Below, in pieces: positions 36,928-44,952 of a DNA stretch of 64,000 nucleotides. This DNA comes from Erythrobacter aurantius (GTDB lineage Bacteria; Pseudomonadota; Alphaproteobacteria; Sphingomonadales; Sphingomonadaceae). The number at the start of each line of letters is the position of its first letter. Positions within the stretch are counted from its first letter, which is position 1. The stretch lies in contig NZ_CP090949.1 in the NCBI RefSeq assembly GCF_023823125.1, positions 1,450,001-1,514,000 of the forward strand, written 5' to 3'. Both the position numbers and the translations under genes were made by a program. The notes under the pieces are model-generated. The model was given only the letters and a program-made list of their open reading frames with translations, was not told the DNA's origin and did not search any database.

Positions 36928-38433
36928 TCAGGCCTCTTCGACTTCGGGCTGCTTGATCATTTGTGCGCGGAGCATCGGCAAGCCTCCCGGCGGCCCGTCG
37001 AGTGTCAACGGATGGACGCGAGTCTGGCTTGTTTCGCTTGGCGTGCCGACTACGAAAGTGCGGTTCATCGCCGGAAGTCCTGCGCCTTCGAGGGTGAAGT
37101 GAAGCAGCGGGATGAACAGCGGCTTCACCCCTTGCTGGATCAGGTTGATATCCGCGATCGGGACTTGCAGCGTGCCGGGAACGCGGCGGCTTTGCTGTGG
37201 CCCGAGCCGGTCGATTTCGCCAATCGGTTGCCCGCCGGCAATCGGCGGTGCATTGGAAGCGCCGCGCTGCGCCGATGCCAATTGGGCTGCGACCGAGAGA
37301 TCGCGCACCGCCCCGTCGGAGCGGTTGGAGATTTCGAGCCGGAAATTGATCGTGAACATCATCACGCTGCGGGTTGCCCCTGTGATTTCCAGCGCGAGAT
37401 CAATGCGCGGAGGTTCCGTCGGGACAGCAATCGTTTCCCGGTCTCGGCGTGATTTCGCAGTGTCTGCGGTCACCGGAGCGGGGTCAGGTGCCGGATCACT
37501 GGCTTCGGCCTGTGCTTCATCGCCCGCTTGTTCTGCCACATGCTCGGTCGGCACCTCGCTGCTGTCATCGGGTGCACTGTCGCGTTCCCGGATGATCCGG
37601 TGCACGCCGTAGGCAAGCGACGGGCCGTCCGTCGCGCTCTCGGCCGCTTCGATCCGCCGCCGTCGCCAGTAAAGGCCGGCGAGCATCAGCGTGAGCAATG
37701 CCATGATCCCCAGACCGACATAGGTCTGGTTTCGCAGCGCCATCGCCCCCACGGTTTCTAGGCTTGCCGTCAACCCGTCCGCAGGCGTGACATCGTTCCG
37801 CGGGGTCTGACCGATTGCGTCTCCGGCCTCCCCGTCAGGGCTGACATCATACCAGTCGTTCGGCCCGATCGGTGCCTCGTCGGGGTTCGGAAGCAGTTCG
37901 GTGTCAAAGCCGGGCGTAACCAGCGGGCCGGCCCCGGCCCCGGTATCCGGGATGTCGCGAGGCACTGGTGAAGCCGTGGGTGCCGCGCTTGGTGTGGAGG
38001 CAGGAGCCGCGACTGGTCGCGGGCGCGACGCCGATGCGGTTGGCGTGGGCGTTGGAGTAGGGCGCGGCGCAGGCGTGGCCGCCGTCCTTGCGGGCGCACG
38101 CGTTGCGCTTGGCGCGGGCGTGGGCGTCGGGGTGGGAGCCGGCGTTGCCGCCCTCACGGGCGCTTGGGTCGCCTGCGGTTGGGGCTGGGGTTGCGGCGTC
38201 GGCTGTGCCTGCGGGATGATGCGCGGGCCAATGCGCACACCAGCGCGTTCATCGGCTGGCCCTTGTGGGCGCGGTGTCGGCGTCGGCGTGGGTTCCGGCA
38301 GTGAAAAGCCGGGCGTTCCCTGCGCCGAACCTACCGCGGGAACAAGCGCGATTGTCAGCGCGATCGCGCTCGATGCAATTGCAAGCCGCGCAAAGCGGTG
38401 ACGGGGAAACGGGGGCGGTTTCAAACGGTTCAT
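36928..38433 (-). CDS. Membrane-anchored protein with long Pro/Thr/Ala linker, unknown function
   Basis: The 501 residues begin with a basic N-terminus and a signal peptide ending near VGSAQ/G. A periplasmic stretch of about 130 residues follows, made largely of Pro, Thr, Ala and Gln in TPTPTP-type repeats, then an acidic segment. One membrane helix lies at about residues 237-255 ([19 protein letters not shown]), followed by RRRR and an acidic cytoplasmic stretch. A beta-rich domain closes it (about 340-490, [30 protein letters not shown]). No known domain was recognised. It lies 46 bases upstream of sseA on the same strand and may be expressed with it. Confidence 0.7.
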   Translation of the reverse strand: MNRLKPPPFPRHRFARLAIASSAIALTIALVPAVGSAQGTPGFSLPEPTPTPTPRPQGPADERAGVRIGPRIIPQAQPTPQPQPQPQATQAPVRAATPAPTPTPTPAPSATRAPARTAATPAPRPTPTPTPTASASRPRPVAAPASTPSAAPTASPVPRDIPDTGAGAGPLVTPGFDTELLPNPDEAPIGPNDWYDVSPDGEAGDAIGQTPRNDVTPADGLTASLETVGAMALRNQTYVGLGIMALLTLMLAGLYWRRRRIEAAESATDGPSLAYGVHRIIRERDSAPDDSSEVPTEHVAEQAGDEAQAEASDPAPDPAPVTADTAKSRRDRETIAVPTEPPRIDLALEITGATRSVMMFTINFRLEISNRSDGAVRDLSVAAQLASAQRGASNAPPIAGGQPIGEIDRLGPQQSRRVPGTLQVPIADINLIQQGVKPLFIPLLHFTLEGAGLPAMNRTFVVGTPSETSQTRVHPLTLDGPPGGLPMLRAQMIKQPEVEEA

Positions 38434-38546
38434 GGCGCGTCGAATGCGGTTCGGTAGCGGGGGCTGCGGGTTATCACATAGGAGGTTGGCGCGCCGCGTC
38501 CAGTTACTCGCTTGCAACCGGTATCCTTTCGCGGCAACAGCGCGGC

Positions 38547-39020
38547 ATGGAAAGCACACCCGAAAACACCGCTCCCAAGCCCGCCTTTCTCGGAAAGGAC
38601 ACTCCGCTGCCCGCTTCTCCCGAAGAAGCGATGCTGGATTATGTCCCCAACCCGCGCAAGGGGGCGTTGTATCTGGTGCGGTTCGCCGCGCCCGAATTCA
38701 CCTCGCTTTGCCCGGTCACGAATCAGCCGGATTTCGCACATCTCGTGATCGACTACGCACCCGGCGATACCATCGTCGAATCCAAGAGCCTCAAGCTGTT
38801 CCTGGGCAGTTTCCGCAATCACAACGGCTTCCACGAGGATGTGACAGTGGGAATCGGGCAACGTTTGGCAAAAGAAATGTCGCCTCGCTGGTTAAGGATT
38901 GGCGGGTATTGGTACCCTCGCGGAGGTATCCCGATCGACGTGTTTTGGCAGACGGGCGCTCCGCCCGAAGGGCTGTGGGTGCCGGATCAGGGCGTCGCGT
39001 CCTACAGAGGGCGCGGCTGA
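38547..39020 (+). CDS. queF: NADPH-dependent 7-cyano-7-deazaguanine reductase QueF
   Basis: Reduces the nitrile preQ0 to the amine preQ1 in queuosine synthesis. The 157-residue single-domain form shows the catalytic C55 in [15 protein letters not shown] and the QueF motif [15 protein letters not shown], with a following His/Glu (NGFHED). Length and motif match the unimodular B. subtilis-like class. The start chosen is the ATG of MESTPENT. The upstream part shares a 113-base divergent spacer with the preceding minus-strand gene; no preQ1 riboswitch was seen there. Confidence 0.95.
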   Translation: MESTPENTAPKPAFLGKDTPLPASPEEAMLDYVPNPRKGALYLVRFAAPEFTSLCPVTNQPDFAHLVIDYAPGDTIVESKSLKLFLGSFRNHNGFHEDVTVGIGQRLAKEMSPRWLRIGGYWYPRGGIPIDVFWQTGAPPEGLWVPDQGVASYRGRG

Positions 39021-39256
39021 ATCCGAACCTCCGCAAGGCATTTCATGCGCGCCCTGCGACCGGGCGAACATGCTTACCAAAGCGGTGAGTTTATTTGTAA
39101 ATTTACTATATAGCGCCCACCGTACCTTCTTAATATTCCAGTAAGTAAAGCTGCATGGGCCCTTATCGAAAGGGTCGCGATCCTTCGCGCGCGTTGTGCG
39201 CGGGAAAACCCTTTTGATCGACCGAACTACCCCCAAGGCCATTCAAGAGGCAGAAA
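39021..39256 (+). promoter_or_regulatory. Long 5' region of the autotransporter gene
   Basis: A gene-free 236 bases, unusually AT-rich in its middle (about 39085-39140). It contains the perfect 10-base palindrome GTAAATTTAC at 39097-39106, next to TATATAG. A near-palindrome AAGGGTCGCGATCCTT lies at 39170-39185, able to fold as an RNA stem with one wobble pair, with a CCCTT/AAGGG stem overlapping it. The promoter and an operator probably lie here, but no -35/-10 pair can be named with confidence. Confidence 0.45.
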
Positions 39257-42200
39257 ATGACAACTTCAGTTTCAACCAAGGTTCGTACCATCGGCGGCGC
39301 TTCAATGCTCGGCCTGTCAGCGAGCCTGACCGGCACAGCGCTGGCGCAGATGGCTCCCGCGCCGCTGGTGGCTGCTCCGACGCCGACGGCTCCCACGCCG
39401 CCAGCCAACGCGGCCGAGTGCGTCGTGATCAGCGGCACGGTTGTCTGCCCTCCGGGAACCGATCCCGACGGCTTCTTTGACCTGAGCGACAATCCGCTTG
39501 GCCTTGATATCCAGGACGGCGCCGTGGTGCAGGGGCCGGTGATCATCACCGGCGCGGTGACCGGAGCTGTCGATGGATCGATCCAGACCGGCGCGGACGG
39601 GGATGGCGGCCTTGCCACAGGAGCAGGCTCAGATGTCACCATCGGCGGCTTTATCCAGACCGATGGCCAGTTCTCGGTAGCGGTTGAAGCGGGTGACGGA
39701 TCGAGCGTGATCAACGACGGCACGATCTACACCACAGGGGACAACTTCTCGGACGCGGTCTCGCTTGGCGCGGACAGCAGCTTCACCAACAACGGCCTGG
39801 TGCAGACTGACGGGGCGGAAAGCTTTGGCGTGTTCGGCCCGGCCAGCGGGATCAACGTCACCAATTCGGTCACCGGTTCGATCATTACCAGCGGCACCGG
39901 TTCGGCTGCCGTCGGCCTGCTCGACAATGCGGTGGTGAACAACGCCGGTCTGGTTCAGACCTTCGGCGATTTCTCGGTCGGGATCGACACGCAGGAATCG
40001 GGCAGCGTCACCAACAGCGGCAATATCGCGACCGCGGGCGAGGAAAGCTTCGGGATCGGCGTGCGCGACGGCAGCAGTGTCACCAACAGCGGGTCGATCA
40101 CCACTTCGGGCGAGATTGCGCACGGGATCAGCGCGATCACCAACACCACCATCGTCAACACCGGCTCCATCACCACCAGCGGCGATTTCGCATCGGGTGT
40201 CAGCGGGCTCGCCAACACCGATCTGTCGAACAGCGGCACCATCGCCACCAGCGGCGTGCTGGCTGACGCGGTATCGGTGCGCGGCGGCAGCGTCGTTTCG
40301 AACAGCGGCACGATCTCGACTTCGGGCGACGAAGCGATCGCCGTTTTCGGCTTTGGCAACAATGTCAGCATCACCAACACCGCAGCAGGCAACATCACCA
40401 CCGATGGCCTTGCCGGCTTCGGCATCGTGGTGCTCGACGGCGCGACGGTAGTGAATGACGGTGCAATCGCCACCACGGGCGAATTCGGCATCGCCATCGA
40501 TACACAGGAAGCGGCGGACGTCACCAACAACGGATCGATCACCACCGCAGGCGATGAAGGTGTCGGCATCGGCGTTCGCAGCGACAGCAGCGTCACCAAC
40601 ACGGGTTCGATCAACACCGCCGGCACCGAGGCGCATGGTATCGTCGCGCTTAACACCGCGACTATCGTCAATTCGGGTTCGGTCGACACCACCGGCGACA
40701 CCGCATTCGGCATTCGCGCGCTTGCCGATGCCCAGATCACGAACAGCGGCGATGTGGCGACAGCGGGCGCAGGTTCGCGCGCGCTTTCGGTGACTTCGGG
40801 CGCGACGGTCAACAACAGCGGAACGCTTTCCACATCGGGCGACGGGTCCTTCGCGCTTGGCGCCACGGACGGGCTGACGCTGGTGAACTCCGGCTCGATC
40901 GAGACGACCGGCAATTCCCGCGCCATCGACGCCCGCGACGGGGCGACGATCACCAACGAAGCGGGCGGCACGATCTCTGCCGCCGGCACATCCGACACGA
41001 TCCAGACGGGCGCAAACCTTACGCTGGTGAACAATGGCACGATTACGAACATCGGTGTCGATACCAAGGTGATCGACGCTGGCGACGGGCTTTCCGTGAC
41101 CAATAACGGCCTGATCACTTCCGACTGGAAAGGGATCGAGGGCGAGGCGAACTTCACTCTCACCAACTCTGCCACCGGCCGCATCGTCAGCAATCTCGAC
41201 GAAGCGGTGGAGGCTGACGGTCCGGGGCTTGTCGTCATCAACGACGGCGAAATCATCGCCCCCAATGACGACGCGATCGACGGCGGCGACAATGTCACGA
41301 TCACCAACACCGGCCTGATCCAGGGCGGTCAGAACGACGGGCTTGAGCTGAATTCGGGCACGATCACCAACTCGGGCACGATCGAAAGCCTCTCGAGCGA
41401 TCCCAACGGTTCGCTGGTGATCGGCGGCACCACTCCGGAGCTTGATGCGGCGATCGATTTTGATGCGGGAACCGACGGCAATGAAGACGGCGTGGTGACG
41501 AACCTTGCCGGCGGCATCATCCGGGGTGACATCGGCATCGTCGCGTCGTCGGGCAATCAGGACAGCCCCGACACCAACGATGGCAGCCAGCAGGTCGTCA
41601 ACTTCGGCACGATCATCGGCCGGATGGGCGATGCGGCGCTGCTCGGCAATGGCAACGATGAATTCCAGCAATGGACCGGCGCCAGCGTCACCGGCAACAT
41701 CGATCTCGAAGCAGGCGACGATAGCTTCATCCTCGAAGGCAGTGCATCGAGCGTCGCGGGTTCGATCTTCGGCGGACTGGGCAACGATACCGCGATCATC
41801 GCAGGCACCCTTGATGCCGACAATTTCTTCGGCTTCGAAACCTACCAGTTCGGCTCCGACCTCGGCGGCACGCTCAATGACGCGCGGATCGTCGGGGATC
41901 GCACGGTTGATGGCGATGTCGTGATCGTGGGCGAGGTCGTGCTGGGGCTGGGCGTGGATTCGCTCACTTCCACCGGCGCGATGACGCTGGAAAACACAGC
42001 AGTCATCACGATCGAGACGCCGCTGGACGTGGCGCTGATCGGCCAGACCGTCACCGTGCTGCAGGACGGCACCGGCTTCACCGACAATGGCGCGGTCATC
42101 AACATCATCGATGACGATCTGCTAGTCGATTACGTCCCCGTCCTCGGTTCGCTGGCGGTGCAGGTCAACGCGGTGAACCCGCTGGCCAATGCGACCGATC

Positions 42201-43237
42201 CCAATGTCGCGGCCTTCGGCCTCGGCCTGACGGGCGGCTTGAACGCGGGCACGCTGAGCCAGGCCAACTTCGACCTGGTCAACAACCTGCCCGATTTCGA
42301 CGCCTATCAGGCGCTGGCGCTGGATGCGCTGCCCAACCTCAACGAAGGAGCGGGCCGCGAAATCTTCGAAAGCTCCAGCGCGGCGAGCGATGCGCTCAAC
42401 CGCCATCTGTTGAGCGACGAGTCGGGCGTGTGGGGTGAATTCATCCTGCGTGGCGCCGATCAGGACGGCTTCTCGGCATCGCAGGGCGGATACGAAAGCA
42501 GCCAGACGATCTTCACCGTCGGGGGTGATTTCGTGTTCGGCGAAATGGGGCAGATCGGCGTGCTCGCCAGCTATGCCGATATCGAGAATGACGATCTCGG
42601 CGCGAATGGCGCGCTGCGCGGCCAGACCGATATCGAAAGCATCAAGCTGGGCGTTTACGTCGCCACCAGCTTTGCCGAACGCGGCTTCCTGAATGGCGAG
42701 GTCGCCTATCTCACCGGTGAGATCGAAAGCACCCGCGCAGGCGCGCTGGGGACGATCAACTCGGCGCAGGATTTCGACGGCTTTGCCTATAGCGCGGTCG
42801 CCGGGTTCGACCTGCTGCCCGACGAAAATGTTTCGCTGACCCCGTCCGTGGGGATCAACGGCGCGACGATCAGCTTTGACGATGCGGTCGAAGCGGGCGG
42901 TTTCGGCCTTACCGTGGCCCGCGACGATGCGGAGTTCTTCGAGCTGCGCGGCGGAATCGAATTCGGGGCGCGGGTTTCGGACAAGGTCGACGGTTTCGTG
43001 CGCGGCACGATCATCCACGACCTGTCCGACGATCAGCGGCTGGTCACGCTCAGTTCGGCCCAGCTCACGCCGTTCACCACGGTGCTGCCGCTGCGCGAAC
43101 AGGACCGGTTCGAGCTTGCCGCCGGGGCCAGCGTCGACGTCACACAGAACGTGTCGTTCGAACTGGGCTATCTTGGCGACTTTGCCGATGGCTACGATGC
43201 CCATTCGGCGCATGTGACGGCGCGCATCGCGTTCTGA
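39257..43237 (+). CDS. Autotransporter (type Va) with repetitive beta-helix passenger
   Basis: The 1326-residue product has an N-terminal signal peptide ending near TALAQ/M (about residue 31), then a Pro/Ala-rich linker and a short CVVISGTVVC two-cysteine element. The passenger (about 75-800) is made mainly of repeats of about 24 residues of the type VTNSGSITTSGDxAxGIxxxxxx, as expected for a beta-helix. The C-terminal part (about 1050-1326, from GVWGEFILRGADQDGFS to HVTARIAF) is a 12-strand autotransporter barrel with terminal Phe. Probable surface adhesin or biofilm factor; no protease triad was seen. RBS is weak (GAGGCAGAAA). Confidence 0.93.
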   Translation: MTTSVSTKVRTIGGASMLGLSASLTGTALAQMAPAPLVAAPTPTAPTPPANAAECVVISGTVVCPPGTDPDGFFDLSDNPLGLDIQDGAVVQGPVIITGAVTGAVDGSIQTGADGDGGLATGAGSDVTIGGFIQTDGQFSVAVEAGDGSSVINDGTIYTTGDNFSDAVSLGADSSFTNNGLVQTDGAESFGVFGPASGINVTNSVTGSIITSGTGSAAVGLLDNAVVNNAGLVQTFGDFSVGIDTQESGSVTNSGNIATAGEESFGIGVRDGSSVTNSGSITTSGEIAHGISAITNTTIVNTGSITTSGDFASGVSGLANTDLSNSGTIATSGVLADAVSVRGGSVVSNSGTISTSGDEAIAVFGFGNNVSITNTAAGNITTDGLAGFGIVVLDGATVVNDGAIATTGEFGIAIDTQEAADVTNNGSITTAGDEGVGIGVRSDSSVTNTGSINTAGTEAHGIVALNTATIVNSGSVDTTGDTAFGIRALADAQITNSGDVATAGAGSRALSVTSGATVNNSGTLSTSGDGSFALGATDGLTLVNSGSIETTGNSRAIDARDGATITNEAGGTISAAGTSDTIQTGANLTLVNNGTITNIGVDTKVIDAGDGLSVTNNGLITSDWKGIEGEANFTLTNSATGRIVSNLDEAVEADGPGLVVINDGEIIAPNDDAIDGGDNVTITNTGLIQGGQNDGLELNSGTITNSGTIESLSSDPNGSLVIGGTTPELDAAIDFDAGTDGNEDGVVTNLAGGIIRGDIGIVASSGNQDSPDTNDGSQQVVNFGTIIGRMGDAALLGNGNDEFQQWTGASVTGNIDLEAGDDSFILEGSASSVAGSIFGGLGNDTAIIAGTLDADNFFGFETYQFGSDLGGTLNDARIVGDRTVDGDVVIVGEVVLGLGVDSLTSTGAMTLENTAVITIETPLDVALIGQTVTVLQDGTGFTDNGAVINIIDDDLLVDYVPVLGSLAVQVNAVNPLANATDPNVAAFGLGLTGGLNAGTLSQANFDLVNNLPDFDAYQALALDALPNLNEGAGREIFESSSAASDALNRHLLSDESGVWGEFILRGADQDGFSASQGGYESSQTIFTVGGDFVFGEMGQIGVLASYADIENDDLGANGALRGQTDIESIKLGVYVATSFAERGFLNGEVAYLTGEIESTRAGALGTINSAQDFDGFAYSAVAGFDLLPDENVSLTPSVGINGATISFDDAVEAGGFGLTVARDDAEFFELRGGIEFGARVSDKVDGFVRGTIIHDLSDDQRLVTLSSAQLTPFTTVLPLREQDRFELAAGASVDVTQNVSFELGYLGDFADGYDAHSAHVTARIAF
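39983..41008 (+). repeat. Higher-order 513-base tandem duplication inside the passenger
   Basis: Two diverged blocks of 171 codons lie one after the other, each with about seven 24-residue units. Matching points are IDTQESGSVTNSG at 39983 and IDTQEAADVTNNG at 40496, and HGISAITNTTIVNTG at 40121 and HGIVALNTATIVNSG at 40634, both offset by 513 bases. The right edge is approximate because the second block fades. Confidence 0.6.
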
Positions 43238-43257
43238 GGCGAATCCCGTCCGGCAAG

Positions 43258-43289
43258 AAGGCCCGGCTGCGCAAGCGGCCGGGCCTTTT
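43258..43289 (+). terminator. Rho-independent terminator after the autotransporter
   Basis: AAGGCCCGGC pairs perfectly with GCCGGGCCTT around a ten-base loop, and the right arm runs into TTTT. It starts 20 bases after the stop and faces the convergent tRNA-Thr gene. Confidence 0.9.
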
Positions 43290-43328
43290 GTCGTCAAGGG
43301 CAGGGCGTGCCGGAATGGGTGGGGGAAA

Positions 43329-43404
43329 TGGTGCCGGTTAGAGGATTCGAACCCCTGGCCTGATGATTACAAATCAACTGCTCTACCAACTGAGCTAAAC
43401 CGGC
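43329..43404 (-). tRNA. tRNA-Thr (anticodon TGT)
   Basis: Read on the minus strand it is a 76-base cloverleaf with encoded CCA, acceptor GCCGGTT/AACCGGC, D-arm GCTCAGTTGGTAGAGC, anticodon loop TTTGTAA and T-arm with TTCGAAT. The anticodon TGT reads ACA and other ACN codons. The anticodon stem GTTGA/TCATC has a T-T mismatch at pair 28-42. Confidence 0.95.
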
Positions 43405-43553
43405 CCGATACGCGCGAATGATCGCCGCGAGATCAAGTCGCAGCCCGCTAGCCGAAAGCGGGGACAAAAGTCCAGAGCGCAAAATCCGCCGCTTGCCGAA
43501 CGCACTTGGCGCTTGGTCGATGATCCGCCTCACAGGCTTGCCATCGCTGACGT

Positions 43554-43567
43554 TAAGATACATCTTA
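43554..43567. promoter_or_regulatory. Candidate PadR-type operator upstream of the TM2 gene
   Basis: TAAGATACATCTTA is an inverted repeat of two 6-base arms around AC, 21 bases before the TM2 start codon. Its 12-base core AAGATACATCTT differs by a single base from the palindrome AAGATATATCTT before padR at 46338-46349. Confidence 0.5.
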
Positions 43568-43587
43568 GCGACAGAACAAAGGGGCTG

Positions 43588-44004
43588 ATGGTGGACGAAG
43601 ACCTCAAGAAACAGATGCTGTTCGAGCAGAATGAGAAGTCCAAGGGGGTGGCTTACCTCCTGTGGCTGTTCCTTGGCTGGCTGGGCGTGCACCGGATGTA
43701 TGCGGGCAAGACAAAGTCAGGGATTGCGCAGATGCTGCTCAGCTTCACCGTGGTGGGTTTCGTGCTGGTGACGCTGTGGTGGTGGATCATCGACGCGTTC
43801 CTCATCCCCGGCATGATCAATGAGCGCAATCTCAAGACGATCGACATGATCTATGGCCCTGAGAAAAAGGGCGGTGCGGCGCCTGGCGAACCTGGTCAAA
43901 TCCCGACCGAACTGGATGCCAAGCGCCAGGCCATGCTCGAAGACCTGCGCGCCACCGGCTACAAGAAAGAGCGCCGCGACAGCTTCTCCGAACTCTATCG
44001 CTAG
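43588..44004 (+). CDS. TM2 domain membrane protein
   Basis: A 138-residue protein with two membrane helices (GVAYLLWLFLGWLGVHRMY and MLLSFTVVGFVLVTLWWWIIDAFLIPG) linked by AGKTKSGIAQ. The GxHRxYxG and DxFLIPG motifs define the TM2 family. A cytoplasmic C-terminal tail of about 60 residues is basic and helical. The start was fixed by AAAGGGG just upstream. The function of bacterial TM2 proteins is unknown. A palindrome resembling the padR operator lies in its leader, so it may be repressed by the PadR protein at 46.4 kb. Confidence 0.88.
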   Translation: MVDEDLKKQMLFEQNEKSKGVAYLLWLFLGWLGVHRMYAGKTKSGIAQMLLSFTVVGFVLVTLWWWIIDAFLIPGMINERNLKTIDMIYGPEKKGGAAPGEPGQIPTELDAKRQAMLEDLRATGYKKERRDSFSELYR

Positions 44005-44024
44005 AAATTTGACCACACCGAGGA

Positions 44025-44044
44025 GTTCGCCCGGATGGGCGAAC
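44025..44044. terminator. Bidirectional terminator hairpin between TM2 and the convergent gene
   Basis: GTTCGCCC and GGGCGAAC form an eight-pair perfect stem with GGAT as loop, between the TM2 stop and the convergent gene's stop. No T-run is present on the plus strand. Confidence 0.6.
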
Positions 44045-44049
44045 GCCAA

Positions 44050-44952
44050 CTACAGCGCTCCGAACGTCCAGCCTTCGGTCCAAGCGATCTCGGCGGTCAG
44101 GAAACGCGGTTCCCACCGCCGTTTGTCCTTGGCCGCCTTGCGCAGCCATGCCGCCGTCAGCAGCGCGTCGGACGAATGATCGTCCACCTCGCCATATTGT
44201 CGCACCGGTGGGCTCCCCAAGGCCTCCAGCGCGACGTTGAGATCGCCATAGGTCAGCAATTTGGTGCGCGCCCCGCTGAGCGTGGCGGCCTCTTTCGAAG
44301 CGAGGCCGGTGTAGATTTCTACCAGCAGCGATCCGCCCTTTTTGATCATGCGATCAGGCACCGGGTCCATCGGCCACACCGGCAGATGTCCGCGCAACTG
44401 GTGGAGCATGCGCATCCCCGTAAGCGAGCTCTTGCCGACCTGCGCCGCGCCGACGAGGTTGAAATTGCTAACCGGGCGGCACTTCATCCGGCGCTGGGCG
44501 ATTTCGGCCTCGCGAAAACGCCCTTCGCGGGTGATCGCATCGGGCAGGTGGAAATGTTCGCCTTCGTCATCTTTGCCGTGGCGGAAGTATTCGCGCGCCT
44601 GCGGGTGATCGAGAAAGCTGTGCGCGCCCAGATGCGGATCGTCGGCGCAAATCTCGTCGATGAGCGCCCAAAGCTTCTTGGCATGGGTCGGTGAACGATC
44701 CCAGCCGGGAAAGAAAGCACCCGCATCGTTGAACGGCAGCGATATGCCGAGGTCCACGCCGACGAGCGTGTTGGCGGGCAGATCGTCGCGCAGGATCGAG
44801 AGCACTTCGGTGCGCGACCATCCGCCGCTGGGCGGTTCGACCAATACCGGCGGCCCGTCGGGTTCGGCGATGGCAAGCGCGATGCCGGAATGATGCTCTC
44901 CCTTGGCCCCCGACCAGTCGACGGCGAGGAAATGGTCAAATTCGCGGGTCAT
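44050..44952 (-). CDS. Conserved hypothetical protein, possibly RNase H-like fold (DUF429-like)
   Basis: A soluble protein of 300 residues. Spaced acidic motifs recall the RNase H-like arrangement of DUF429 proteins: FLAVDWSGAKGEHHSGIALA at the start, VGVDLGISLPFNDAGAFFPGWD, and DDHSSDALLTAAWL near the end. A direct match was not verified. The N-terminus overlaps rarA by 17 bases, so it is cotranscribed and probably coupled. A DNA or RNA processing role alongside RarA is possible but is inference only. Confidence 0.6.
   Translation of the reverse strand: MTREFDHFLAVDWSGAKGEHHSGIALAIAEPDGPPVLVEPPSGGWSRTEVLSILRDDLPANTLVGVDLGISLPFNDAGAFFPGWDRSPTHAKKLWALIDEICADDPHLGAHSFLDHPQAREYFRHGKDDEGEHFHLPDAITREGRFREAEIAQRRMKCRPVSNFNLVGAAQVGKSSLTGMRMLHQLRGHLPVWPMDPVPDRMIKKGGSLLVEIYTGLASKEAATLSGARTKLLTYGDLNVALEALGSPPVRQYGEVDDHSSDALLTAAWLRKAAKDKRRWEPRFLTAEIAWTEGWTFGAL

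Noticed and set aside
38020..38320. Simple-sequence DNA in the 36.9 kb gene as a mobile or phase-variation tract
   Set aside because: The Pro/Thr codons vary and keep the frame; no pure mono- or dinucleotide run long enough for slippage was seen.
38434..38546. preQ1 riboswitch before queF
   Set aside because: The spacer lacks the short C-rich hairpin and A-rich tail of preQ1-I and any preQ1-II core that I could recognise.
39629..41671. 680-codon minus-strand frame opposite the autotransporter
   Set aside because: It mirrors the repeated passenger DNA and is rich in repeated Asp/Arg/Val strings. No signal peptide or start context was seen.
39257..43237. CRISPR-like array from the regular repeats in the autotransporter gene
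   Set aside because: Repeats keep the reading frame, vary freely and encode beta-helix units. There are no identical repeats with unique spacers.
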